Assembly (NCBI GenBank): GCA_011799875.1
Contig: CM022301.1
Span: 13,721,570-13,785,569 of the forward strand
From: Thinopyrum elongatum
Lineage: Eukaryota > Streptophyta > Magnoliopsida > Poales > Poaceae
Reading direction: 5' to 3'
Length of the DNA stretch: 64,000 nucleotides
Below, piece by piece: positions 11,001 through 20,499 of the stretch (its first letter is position 1; each line of letters opens with the position of its first letter). The notes beneath the pieces were generated by a model that did no database searches, was not told the DNA's origin, and was given only the letters and a program-made list of their open reading frames with translations. Both the position numbers and the translations under genes were made by a program.

Positions 11001-11552
11001 GATCAGAACTCAGGGGTGACGATGGAATGCATGACCGGCAGTGACAACGGCACAACTGAGAGATTTTACGAAAGGGTCGAGGAGATCTGGGAGCTTGACT
11101 AATCTGGACTGCACAACGCGATGATGTTTCGTGTCAGATGGGCTAAGAATGTCGAAAGAGAAAACCGGTATTTCACTACCATGACTATACCTGACGCCAA
11201 GAGCGCTACCGTGAATGCTATCGCAAAAAATGAGCCATGGGTACACGCTAAGCACGTGACACAATGCTTCTTCATAACCGACCCTTGCAATCCCAGCCGT
11301 GTTGTCGTGAGGAGAGGCAAAAGGAACATCATTGGAATGGATGGAGTCGCCAACGAGGAAGACTACGACCAGTACGACAACCCAATGAGTGAAGATGACA
11401 ATGACGATGAAGTATATGTCAAAAGAAGAATCAATACTACATTACCTAAGAAAGATCGTACTCCATGGAAAAGGAAAAGTCAAAATGAGGGGCTCAATTA
11501 TTCTTCAACGAACAAGAAGGGAAAGAAGCTCACTCAAAAACGAAAACGTTGA
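8024..11552 (+). pseudogene. CACTA-1 TNP2-like transposase, frame-broken
   Basis: Encodes the DDE-type transposase of a plant CACTA element. It starts MMVSGTMVDRWLRSAV with a transposase-associated domain (CSCRRCKGRVWLDP, GFMDGYTRWI), then an acidic and GHGGGE-repeat linker, then the tnp2 core (LPHVRYNACINDCIIYR, GTCTDGMNPFGN, GYCGCTWCMDD, LDQMHIYKNVLESL). The C-terminal region holds FFDVMVHLCVHIVDD and PFERMNGIIKGF, with a Lys/Arg-rich tail. Breaks: a frameshift in the GGGE repeats near 8360, a one-base frame break at the C6 run 9183-9188, and in-frame stops at 9471, 10260 and 11100. The last 2.4 kb is otherwise in one frame. Residue conservation with CACTA-2 is high. The family assignment is firm; activity is excluded by the breaks. 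Confidence 0.93.
8290..8412 (+). repeat. 24-bp coding tandem repeat (GHGGGE units)
   Basis: About five imperfect copies of a 24-bp unit around GGACATGGCGGCGG, encoding eight-residue units of the form GEGAGHGG. A one-base loss within it causes the first frameshift of the transposase. CACTA-2 carries a shorter version at 32995-33065 on the other strand, so the unit number varies between copies. Confidence 0.85.
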
Positions 11553-11835
11553 CGCTGAGAAATCGTTATCGGTCAAATGATGTAATAGATATGTTTCTAT
11601 TTTGTGTACACACTTAACCGTTATGCATGCATGGGTCAAATGATGTAATATATATGTTCCTATTTTGTATACATACTTAACCGTCAAATAATACAATATA
11701 TATCGCCTTAGTTATATACATTGTATCACCTTCCCTTCGTTCCTGCTCTCGGAAAAAAAGGAAAAGAAAAGAAAAAAAAAGAAAAAAAAAGGAAGAGAAA
11801 ATAAAGGAAAAGAAAATAGGAGAAACAAAACAGGA
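11553..11835 (+). other. CACTA-1 transposase 3' flank, purine tract
   Basis: No gene. After the transposase end there are two near-duplicate segments around TCAAATGATGTAATA and TTAACCGT (11570-11700). These are followed by an almost pure A/G tract (11750-11835, AAAAGGAAAAG words). It probably holds the transposase 3' UTR and polyadenylation region. CACTA-2 has the complement at 21447-21651. Confidence 0.5.
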
Positions 11836-12022
11836 AAACTGCTATAGGTACTGGTTATAGTAGTAGCACTTTTCTAAAAAAGAGGTATAGCTAGTCAACA
11901 TAGCAGTAGCGCCCTTTGGGGAAATGCGCTATAGCTACCGGTGACAGCAGTAGCGCTGCTTGTCGAAACGCGCTATAGCTAACTTAGCTATAGCGCGTTT
12001 TGAGGAAACGCGCTACTGCTAT
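11836..12022. repeat. CACTA-1 internal cluster of subterminal-type motifs
   Basis: Five to seven copies of the AGCAGTAGCGC/GCGCTATAGCTA core in both orientations lie between the two genes, more than 2 kb from either terminus. The same internal cluster exists in CACTA-2 (21328-21446), so it is an ancestral part of the element. Because the GC-rich leader of gene 2 starts immediately after it, a promoter role for gene 2 is a reasonable inference. Confidence 0.8.
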
Positions 12023-12900
12023 GTTCACTTAACCCCCCTGGCGGGCTTCCCGCCTCTGCTTCTTCCCCCAAATCCACACTCTCTCTTCTCCCCCCTCGTC
12101 GCCGCCGGAGCCCTGCCCTCGCCGCGCCCCTGCCTCAAGTGCCGGAGCCCTGCCCTCGCCCTCGACCTCGCCAGAGTCCTGCCCTCGCCCCCGACCCCGG
12201 CGCTCGCACTCGACCCCCCGACCCCGACGACCTTGCCCTCGCCCCCGACCCCGGCCCCGGCGCGGCACGCCTCTCTCCTCTGCTTCCTTCCATCCCAAGC
12301 TCGGTCGTCGTCTGGCCTACCTCCTCGCCCCTGCACCCTCTGTCATAATAAGCCCCCCACCGCTCCTCCTCTCCGTGCTAATTTAGCTAGGGTTCTTCGG
12401 TTAATTTAGTTAGGTTTTAGTTAGGGCAGTAGGTTAATTAGGTTAGGTGTTTTAGGTGTAGTTAAAAGAAAAAATAGAATTGATTATATAGGTTTCTTGC
12501 ATTTTTTAGTTTAAGCAATTGTTGCTATTTAAATTTTATAGTGCTAGTTAGTTAATTAGAATTAGTATGAAACCTAGGACAGATTAGTTAAAGCAACCAT
12601 TGCTATTTAAATTTTTTAGTTTAAGCAATTGTTGCTATTTAAAAAAATAGAATTAGTATGAACCCTAGTTAAAGCAAAATTTTTTAGTTTCAAATTTAGG
12701 TAGGCTGAATTTAGTTTCAAATATTGTGAAGAAAAATGACTTCTTGCATTTTTCTTCAAGTTCTATATTTTTATTCCTTTTATATGCAAATTTGAAGTGG
12801 ACATGTGATATGTGGACATGTGATTTGGAGATGTCATATTTGGAATTTGGATATGTCATATTTGGAAAATGATGATTATGTGCAGGGTAAATGATCCGAG
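12023..12900 (+). promoter_or_regulatory. CACTA-1 gene-2 upstream region
   Basis: No supported protein. 12030-12345 is very C-rich, with repeated GCCCTCGCC and CCCCGACC words, and opens in several frames only because of composition. It is followed by an AT-rich stretch (12370-12890) with repeated GTTAATTAGGTTAG and TTAAGCAATTGTTGCTATTTAAA words and a TAGGGTT telo-box near 12390. The equivalent in CACTA-2 is 20500-21325. It likely contains the promoter and a 5' UTR intron of gene 2. Confidence 0.45.
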
Positions 12901-12901
12901 T

Positions 12902-13086
12902 GGCCTATGTTTCACCGGAATGTTGATTCATTTCCGGTCCGGTGAATTTCAGGCGCTTGATATGTCCATTTTTTAGAAAAGGTCATGCCGAAATTTCCCG
13001 TGAATTTTGGGATGACTTGTGCTAGAAAGTAGGCATATCGAGTGCCTAGATTTGCTGGCAAACGGCATTCCGTCAAACCATAGACC
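12902..13086. repeat. CACTA-1 foldback upstream of gene 2
   Basis: An imperfect palindrome of about 185 bp. The left arm starts GGCCTATGTTTCACCGGAAT and the right arm ends with a complementary CGGCATTCCGTCAAACC then ATAGACC. The arms meet at AAATTTCCCGTGAATTTT with almost no loop. By eye roughly three quarters of positions pair. A single arm copy lies at 7861-7956 in the transposase leader. The same foldback is in CACTA-2 at 20305-20499. It would form a long hairpin in a gene-2 leader transcript. Confidence 0.85.
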
Positions 13087-13155
13087 TTTTTTTTATGTCA
13101 TTTCTCTTTTTATTATAGTTTTAGAATTAAACGAGGAGACTTAATCATAGGAAAC

Positions 13156-13632
13156 ATGTCGAACAACGAAGAAACCGGACCTTCTGACCAAGATGTAGAC
13201 GAGATGGATTATGAGGGTGAATAACAGTACCTCGACTTTTTGTCTGCTAAGCACAGTCAAGGTTTGCAGGTCGGCCTTGATGATGGTACTGACACCGACA
13301 TCAACACAGACGGCGCCGACATCGACACCGACGGCGCCAGCACTGATGGCGGCGCCGAGACCGGCAGGGAAGGTACCTACGGGGAAGATACCGGTGGGGA
13401 AGGTACCAGCGTCGATGCCGCTACCGAAAAGAAGAAGCAGAAGAAGCAGAGGATACGAAAACCTAACAAACTCGGCATCGGACGACTGGTGATCACAAAG
13501 ATGGCCCCTGGCAAGTTTGAGCCATTAGAGCCGGAAGAACCTCGCAAGTGCTATGGGAACCAAGTTGAAAGTATTCGAGACTTGTATCGCTATTTCCGAG
13601 ATGATGACAAGAGACCACTTTGTGTTGGATGA
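13156..13632 (+). pseudogene. CACTA-1 gene 2 (Transposase_24-like) remnant
   Basis: First exon region of the second CACTA gene. The ATG at 13156 gives MSNNEETGPSDQDVDE, an in-frame TAA lies at 13222, then the frame continues through an Asp/Gly/Thr-rich segment, a basic KKKQKKQRIRKP stretch, and the start of the Ptta/En/Spm (Transposase_24) domain (LGIGRLVITKMAPGKFEP, CYGNQVESI). After about 13560 the sequence jumps to what in CACTA-2 is the 3' end (about 15975), giving an unrelated tail DLYRYFRDDDKRPLCVG. The rest of the domain, the coiled-coil region and the Ulp1-like domain are deleted. It would have been the TnpA-like accessory DNA-binding protein. Confidence 0.85.
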
Positions 13633-14073
13633 TGATTATGATGATGACATGATTTGATGAGACTTTTTGTATGTATATGCTATGATTACATTTGTATGTG
13701 TATGATGATGACATTTGTATGTGCTAAAGATTATTGTATAAAGCCTGTTCAAATAGAAAACAAATATGCAGAAAAAAATCAGAAACTAATAAAACTAGCA
13801 GCAGCGCGGCTTAACCAAAAGCGCTGCAGCTATTAGCAGCAGCGCGTTGCTGCAAAGCACGCTGCTGCTACCAAAGTATAGTAGTAGCACGGCTCAACAC
13901 AAAGCAGTAGCACGTTGCTACAGAGCACGCTACTGCTACGCATGTATAGCAGTAGCGCGGGCCATCACAAGCTACCGATACAGGTTAGCTGTAGTGCCAT
14001 ATCAGTAGCGCGGGACCCCGCGCTACTGATATACCTAAAACCCGCGCTACTGCTAGGTTTTTCCCTAGTAGTG
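13633..14073. repeat. CACTA-1 right end and subterminal repeats
   Basis: 13633-13790 is AT-rich noncoding 3' sequence (ATGATGATGACAT and TTTGTATGT words). From about 13796 there are roughly ten AGCAGCAGCGCG / GCGCTACTGCTA copies in both orientations, ending in the terminal inverted repeat at 14055-14073. They mirror the left subterminal region. Confidence 0.85.
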
Positions 14074-14190
14074 TGTATTTATCCGATTAAAGAAAGAGCA
14101 GAGGCATTAGACAAGTTCAAGATTTTCAAAGCTGAGGTTGAAAATCAGAGTAATAAAATAATTAAAGTTGTAAGATCTGATCATGGTGGC
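14074..14190 (+). pseudogene. Copia B integrase continuation
   Basis: Resumes the integrase interrupted by CACTA-1: after the duplicated TGT the frame gives IYPIKERAEALDKFKIFKAE and then KIIKVVRSDHGG, the block around the third part of the copia integrase core. It breaks off at 14190, where an LTR of another copia family begins. Everything downstream (RT, RNase H, 3' LTR) is missing. Confidence 0.85.
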
Positions 14191-15320
14191 TGTAGGAGAT
14201 ATGCCCTAGAGGCAATGATAATAGTTATTTTGTATCTCCAAGTTTCTAATTGATGTTTATGTTCCATGCTATAACTACAATGATTCTCGAGTCTACAATA
14301 ACCACGAGGCTCATAGGGAAACTCATGTGCACGTGTGGTATAATAAACGGAGAAATGTATTCCTAGTCATGCCTCTAAGACTAGCTCAAGTGTTGCATGA
14401 TGGTCATGTTTTCCTGATCATGGGCATGACTATGCTGGCAACATTGAGGACACAATGTTAGAAGAACACTTGTGTTGAATCGACCCGAATTGATGTTATG
14501 CTATGAGATACATTCGTCACAAGTTTATGGTTTATAACACAGAGAAAGTTAATGTTTGCATAATTCCTTAGACCATGAGAGTGTCGAGTTCCTTCATGCT
14601 TGCTTCGTGAACTTTGGGGTTTGTTAAATGTCCTCTGTAATAGGGTGGCTATTACGGCGGCTTACGGGTTCACGGAAAAGTATGACAAAAAACTTGATAG
14701 CTCAAGATTGGGATTTGCTCCTCTGATGATGGAGATATATTCTTAGGGCCCTTTCGGTGTTATGGTATCCATCATCGTCTGGCTAGACACAGTGTGATTT
14801 TATTACAGGGATGCCGGAACGCGGGAACGAGAAAGGAGAACAAAACCTGTAATGAGGTAACTGGCATAGTGGACAAGTTGTTGATTCACGGGGATGCCGA
14901 TAAATCTCACCTCGAGTTTTGTAGCATATCAGGACGCAACAGGAATGGCAGACGGCAACTAAAGGTTCACTTGAATATTTGTTCGTGTGGGTATAGGGAT
15001 CAATATGGATGTCCACGGTTCTGCTATTGATCATTGATCGGATAGTGTTCCGGTCATGTCTATACTTCACCGAACCTACAGGGTCACATGCTTAAGGGTC
15101 ATCTATCTACTGAATACTAGATAGGGAGTATGAGAGAAAGTAACCGGAAAAGTTCCGAAGAGAAAACCGAAAATGTTTCGGAGTTACCGAAAATGTTTTG
15201 GAGATAAAAATCATCCTACCGGAAATGTTTCGGAACGCGTCCAGAATTATTTTAGAGGGGGGGTGCCGGAAATGATCTGCACCTTCGGAAATATTTTTGG
15301 ATTAAACGGTCACGGAAAAA
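14191..15320 (+). mobile_element. Truncated Angela-like LTR (family of copia A)
   Basis: Begins TGTAGGAGATATGCCCTAGA and aligns over about 1.1 kb with the reverse complement of 1791-3768: the CACGAGGCTC block, the TGAATCGACC block, the GGTCACATGCTTAAGGGTCA block and the repeated AATGTTTCGGA words. Similarity stops near GGTCACGGAAAA (about 15319), so the U5 end and the body are missing. The five bases before it, GTGGC, could be a TSD half, but no partner is visible. Short open frames here are not genes. Confidence 0.75.
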
Positions 15321-15574
15321 TATTCTTAATGAATAGTGGTATGTATAGTGGAAATACTATTAGATTACTACCACTATTTGGTTGCTTTTTGGAAAGCCAC
15401 CTTTTTGGGCTTTACCCAAAACTTCTAGAAGCAAGACAACCAAATCACTGTGCCTTCGTCAAGCTCACCTGGTTTCAAATTCCTCACCCTTTACCTTTAC
15501 GCAATTCCGCTGCTGAAGAACTTGTGTCTTACCCTTCTGAAGAATTTGAATTGAAGACTTTCATCATGCTATTT
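15321..15574 (+). other. Junction segment: small inverted repeat and SIRE-type LTR piece
   Basis: 254 bp without a gene. A compact inverted repeat (ATTTGGTTG at 15376-15384, CAACCAAAT at 15437-15445, inner TTTTGGG/CCCAAAA pair) looks like a tiny MITE or foldback. The part from about 15446 (GAAGAACTTGTGTCTTACCC, GAAGACTTTCATCATG) reads smoothly into 34360 when CACTA-2 is removed, so it belongs to the copia C LTR. The 5' part of that LTR is missing. Confidence 0.5.
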
Positions 15575-15591
15575 CACTACTAGGGAAAACC

Positions 15592-15812
15592 CTAGCAGTA
15601 GCACGGGCACCGGCGCTACTGCTACGGCGCTACAGCTAAACTTTAGCCATAGCGCGGGTTGAACCACCGCTACTGCTAACTATATATAGCAATAGCGAGT
15701 TTCCGTAAACAAAGCTACTGAAAATAGCTGCAACGCGGACCGACATGTACGCGCTACTACTAATGCCTCGCTGCTGCTACACGCGGACCCAGCGCTACTG
15801 CTATTTTTTTTC
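15592..15812. repeat. CACTA-2 left subterminal repeats
   Basis: Repeated AGCAGTAGC / GCGCTACTGCTA cores in both orientations from just inside the terminus to about 15803, followed by a T-run. This is the end next to gene 2. Probable binding sites for the gene-2 product, by analogy with En/Spm. Confidence 0.85.
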
Positions 15813-16570
15813 TTTTTTTTGCAGCATATGTCATTTGTATTTGTACAGGTTTTATACACAGAATAAAATCATCATATCATACACATACAAATAGTCTCAT
15901 TAAATCATGTCATCATCATCCAACACAAATGATGTCTCCCATCATCATCGATCTCGAAATAGCGATACAAGTTATGATATGTCCCGAATATACACATGTT
16001 TCATCATCCATCTATATCATGATATAGAAGAGAAGAGCTATGACTATGAGCAAGAGCGGAATTACGCAGTACATGAGGCGCCAGTTTTCATTCCTCTCTC
16101 GCGCTAGCGTGAATGTCAAGTAACTAGCTTCCGCTTCTTGTCTGCTATCGAACCCTTTATGGCTGGTATCCGAGAACCCTGACACATGGTCCTGACACTC
16201 TGGCCACTCGTTGTAAAGTCCCGGAACCCTCCCTATCTACACGTCATAGCACTTCTTCGCCATCAAGGACCTATATACCTGTAAGAGATGCATCTTCATC
16301 AAGCGAATGCAACAATAATATGCAACATAATATACTTGAGCAACACAAAGAGTGAGAGTTAGCAAATAGATGCAACATATAGTAAACATAATCTACGCAG
16401 GTTCATCGTACCCGAACTAATTAACTACATGTACATAGGTTCATCTTACCCAAACTAACTAACTAGCGTAAACTAGCGTTATGCAAGTTCAACAGGACCG
16501 TTCACATCACAAAGTTTCATCGCTACAGAAAGTACTAATTCAACCGACACATCATCATCGGCATCATCAA
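15813..16570 (-). other. CACTA-2 gene-2 3' noncoding region
   Basis: No supported gene. The sequence around 15900-15985 (ATGTCATCATCATCCAACAC) is homologous to 13590-13680 of CACTA-1, which marks where CACTA-1's internal deletion ends. 16270-16560 is AT-rich with near-repeated AACTAACTAC and GGTTCATC words. It likely includes the gene-2 3' UTR. Confidence 0.45.
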
Positions 16571-19500
16571 TCACTGGAAGTTCCATCCATCCGTATCTTT
16601 GAGGATGCACCCTAGCTTCGTGAACAGCGTCAGGTCCTGACGTTGCATGCCTATGCGAGTTCTGACGTCAGCTCGCGATATAGGGCCGTGGTAGAACATC
16701 CCGTTCTCTTCGACGACATCTTTAACGATGATCTATGCAATGTCCCTCTGGATGCGAAAGAAGTCATCTCTGAGCTTATAGTTCGGTTCGGCTCCTAAGT
16801 CTTCTGCCCATTGACGGATATGGTCATCATTTCTGGTTGTCATGCGAAGACATTGGTGGTCCCTTCTGAACTCCATCATGAGATGGAGGATGTAGAATCC
16901 ATCATTCTGGCTTCCTGCCGGTTGATGGACCGAGCAGAACATAGTTTTATGCGAGAAACCCGGCGCGCCCTTCCTTTGTTTCCTGATCTCGATGTGGCCA
17001 CCCATCATGCTGAAGCCGTTGAGAGCACTATTCAGAATATTCATTATGTGGGTGTAGTCTTTCTTCTTAAAGTTTCTGGACGAGTCGAAATACATGGTGT
17101 GGGAGACTCGCAGGAAAAGAACGATAAGGACGTCGCGCACGTTGCTGTCGAAAATAAAGACACCTCAAATTAGCCACCATATGAGCGAAAGAATGATTGA
17201 AATGTATGAAAGGGTTTTCCGACAATGACTTACATTGGATGATAAGGCAGGAGAACTGTATCCTTGTCCTTATTCCTTATCATGAAGTTCTCGATGTACT
17301 TCCTAGCAGCTTGACGTTCAAAGTCCCCGAGACACAAGAAGGACTCATGCATGTAGTATGGATCCACAACCGAGATTTGATCGATTTGGTCTCTCCTGAT
17401 GATGAAGTTCATATGTAGCGCAAAAAGGTGGACGATCGTAAAATCGAGCCACCTCGTGAGAAACATCTCTAATATGTGATCAAACCACAGGAAGAACACA
17501 TCCGCTGGGAGTGTGTCGATGTAGCACTTGCCCTGAGGCACACGAACCGCATAAAGCGGGTATCCTGGAGCCTTCGAGGCGAGAAGGCTTTTCTCAGTCG
17601 ACAGCACATGGTCGTGTAGTCTCCTGAGATCCCCTGATATGCCCTCTAGCGGTTTCAGCGGTAGGATCGGCTGGCCCACGACATGGAACATCGCCGCACC
17701 TTTGGCCGGTACACGGTCTTCAAAATCGGTTGGCGGAGCCAACTGGCTGCTAGAAGCTTTGGCGGCAGCAGAGCCTCTCCCCTGCGGTCTCTTCCTCTGC
17801 TTCTTCTTGGGTTCAGGTAGTGAGCCTTCCAGTCCCTTTCTAACCCCCGTGTCCAATGTGTTCGGGCTAAGCATTGCACAACCCTCGGCTACTTGACCGT
17901 GGGTTGAGGCGGCATCTGGAGGCGTCTCCTGTGAGGATTGCATGAAGAGAGACTTCTTGCAATCATCCAACTCCTCATCCACATGCTCATAGCCCAAGTC
18001 ATATTGCTGACCCATCATTTGTCTGTCGTCATAGGAGCCGGTATTGAGGAACCGGAGAGGGTCCTCCTCCTCCATCTCATCATCCATTCCTTGTTCCACA
18101 GGGGCAACTACATCATCCACTATTGGACCCCCTTCCTCGCGTTCTTCGCCGCTCTCACCTAGCACGAGAGGCGCTAGTAATTGCATAGGCGGGGTGGTAG
18201 TGTTCATACCTTGCTGATGTGTGGTCATTGGTGTGATCTCGGCAGCCTCTAGACGAAGAAGATTCTTCGGCCACAGCAGCATCCAACCCTTGTGTTCTAC
18301 TAGCCGCATCGAAGTCTTGTCCTCCTCTCCCCTGAGCCATACTGGAGGAGTCAAATCCTCATGGCCCGCTTTCACACTCGACAAGGTGACCCTGAAGGTG
18401 CCAACGGGGATCGGCTGGTCGTGGAATGTGAGTTCCAAGGGCTTCATTATCACTACCTTTCCCACGTCCACCTTCTGGTCATTGATAATGTATAGGACGG
18501 TGCACGGGGTTTCGTTGGCCTGCAAAGACATGTCTGCGGCATAAGACATCCGAAAGGCAACGAAAAAAAGAAGAGTATAGATATGTTGGTGTGACGTGTA
18601 ATTACCGTGAGGGCATCGAGGTCATCCGAAGACAAAGGCCCGCCTAGCATGCCAGAGACAGAGGACAGACTGCTATGAGCGGGTGCAGGAGCAGGTGCGG
18701 TTGCGAGAGCAGGTGATGGTGCAATGTTCACCGAGTTGCTCCCGATGAAGCTGGGCATGGGAAAATCATGTGCAGTCTTGTCTTGATTTTGCTTCGTCCA
18801 GTCGATAACAGCCGGAATCAAGTTAGTAGCAAAATCATTTCTGCAGGCAGCTAAAGCTGCATTGACTGCCTGCTGGACCAACTAATTTCTGTTCGTTTCT
18901 GCGGCCTCAGATGCTTTTTTCTCGGCCTCAGCTGCATTTTTCTCGACCACAAGCTTGACCTTCTCGTCGATGTTCAACTGACTAAACTTCTTTCTCTGCT
19001 TTTGGTCTCCGGACCCTCGGCGTAGTAGTACTTCCACGTGGCGCCGTCTCCGGGGCCGTGCACACGTCCATATTGCAGCCGCTGGTCCAAAGGGAGTCCC
19101 TTCAGTTGGTTTAAGGCCCGGTTGAGAGGGGTGTCCCACATGGCCCTCATCGACGACTGAGACGACGAGTCGCTTTCGGCCAAGAGCTTATGTTGCTCCT
19201 TCTGCAAAAGGAACATGAACCATATACGAATGTTACTACAACGTGTAGTCAACTTGATCAGAAGCTAAATGTAAGGTGGTAAAAGAATAATTACCAGTAG
19301 TCTAATCAATTTCCTCGTGATCGGGTCAATGTACCAAACCTTCTCTTCCTTGTCCCACTTGTACCGGGCCCTGATGAAGTCACGCTCCTTGGGTCGGTGA
19401 ACTCCACGAAGGGGTTTGGGATCCCCGTGGCTTAAGGGTCTGCGTCCTCCTTATCCCATATGGGCCTCTTGCCAAGGTAGCCACAGCTTCTGAGGTGGTT

Positions 19501-20236
19501 GTTCCCCGTGTTCCTTTGCTGAAGCCCCTTGTATTTCTCAGACTTAAGCTTGGCTGCCTCAGTAGCACAAGTGTCCTTGAACTTTTCGAACTCCTCTTCC
19601 GTAAGTGTCGGATTGTCCGCCAAAATCTTGGACAGGGGTTGTTTAGCATCAATCGCTCGTTTCACACTCCCTTTCTAGGCGGCCAAATCGTTGATGAACA
19701 TGCCCATGGCGTGGTTGTTAATCTTCTTCATGGCATCATCATCCCATGGGTGTTCTATTTTGGCATCCCGGCCGGGGAACTGGAATCTCTCGTGCAGCTT
19801 CGTTAGGAGCAAGTGCTCCATATGTGGTTTACTCCTTAAGTCATTGTCGTTGATGCTCGCGGTTTCCCATAGGATGCATCCGACTTGGTTGCGGTAGCAC
19901 TTGCGAGCTTCAACCGGTTCCATTGGCTCGAATTTGTCGGGGTGCATCTCTGTGACCACCAGTTTTCCGATGCCGAGTTTTTTTACGGCGTTGTGTCCTC
20001 TGCTTCTTCTGCTTCTTCTTTTCGTTACTGACTTCAGCGCCGGTACCTTCCGCGCCGGTCTCGGTGCCGCCATCGGTGTTGATGTCGGTGGCAGTACCAT
20101 CGCCCGCTATGACCAGGGCACCCTGCAAACCTTGTGTTTGCTGACTAGTCAAAAAATCGAGGTAATCATGTTCACGGTCATATTGTATGTCGTCGGCACC
20201 GTGGTCAGAAGCCCCAGTTTCATCGTTGTGCGACAT
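16571..20236 (-). pseudogene. CACTA-2 gene 2: Transposase_24 plus Ulp1-like protein
   Basis: Multi-exon accessory gene. ATG at 20236 (MSHNDETGASDHG), basic KKKQKKQR stretch, frameshift near 20000-20030, Transposase_24 domain (LGIGKLVVTEMHPDKFEP to GYLGKRPIWDKEDAD, about 20020-19440). A donor GTAATTATT follows near 19290 and an acceptor TTTTGCAG near 19204. Then a Glu/Ala coiled-coil-like stretch (19020-18900), an Ala/Pro linker, an exon ending about 18600, and a large exon 18549-17232 with an acidic middle and KKKQRKRPQGRG. A clean donor GTAAGT at about 17229 and acceptor CGACAG at about 17139 lead to a Ulp1-type end (MYFDSSRNFKKKDYTHIMN, CSVHQPAGSQNDGFYIL). The frame runs past a TGA/TAG-type stop at 16733 to TGA at 16571-16573. 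In-frame TAG at 19675. Not functional as it stands. Confidence 0.8.
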
Positions 20237-20304
20237 GTTTCCTACGATTAAGTCTGCTTGTTTAATTCTTAAACTATTATAAAAATGAGTAATAACATAA
20301 AAAA

Positions 20305-20499
20305 GGCCTATGGTTTGCCGGAATGTCGTTTCATTCCCGTCCCAGCAAATCCCGGGCACTCGATATGCCTACTTTCTAGCACAAGTCATGCCAAAAATCA
20401 CGGGAAATTTCGGCATGACCTTTGCTAAAAAGTGGACATATCGAGCGCCTGAAAATCACCGAAACGGAAATGTATCAACATTCCGGCAAAACATAGGCC
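20305..20499. repeat. CACTA-2 foldback upstream of gene 2
   Basis: A 195-bp imperfect palindrome. It starts GGCCTATGGTTTGCCGGAAT and ends ATTCCGGCAAAACATAGGCC, which are complementary save one base, and the arms meet near AAAAATCACGGGAAATTT. Pairing is roughly 80 percent by eye along about 97-bp arms. It lies 69 bp upstream of the gene-2 ATG. One arm is repeated at 33421-33517 in the transposase leader. Homologous to 12902-13086. Confidence 0.9.

Larger units (their letters stand above)
6968..14073 (+). mobile_element. CACTA-1 DNA transposon (complete ends, 7.1 kb)
   Basis: The termini are CACTACTAGGGAAAACC at 6968 and its inverse ending CCCTAGTAGTG at 14073, flanked by a 3-bp duplication TGT (6965-6967 and 14074-14076). 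Removing the element and one TGT rejoins the copia integrase frame exactly. Inside, on the plus strand: subterminal AGCAGTAGCGCG repeats, a TNP2-like transposase pseudogene (8024-11552), an internal repeat cluster (11836-12022), a foldback (12902-13086) and a gene-2 remnant (13156-13632). It is the same family as CACTA-2 but with about 3.9 kb of gene 2 deleted. It cannot make a functional transposase; intact ends could still be mobilised in trans. Confidence 0.95.

Noticed and set aside
12025..12409. Overlapping Pro/Arg-rich open frames in CACTA-1
   Set aside because: C-rich tandem composition leaves several frames open on both strands; no conserved protein appears in the equivalent CACTA-2 segment.
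13790..14060. Regularly repeated short motifs resembling a CRISPR array
   Set aside because: Units occur in both orientations with irregular spacing, adjoin a CACTA terminus and recur at the other end; these are transposon subterminal repeats in a plant genome.
1791..15320. The two Angela-like LTRs as one element with copia B as its body
   Set aside because: They are in opposite orientation, and the copia B coding sequence is plus-strand with a different family signature, whereas the primer-binding site at 1776-1789 shows the left LTR belongs to a minus-strand element.
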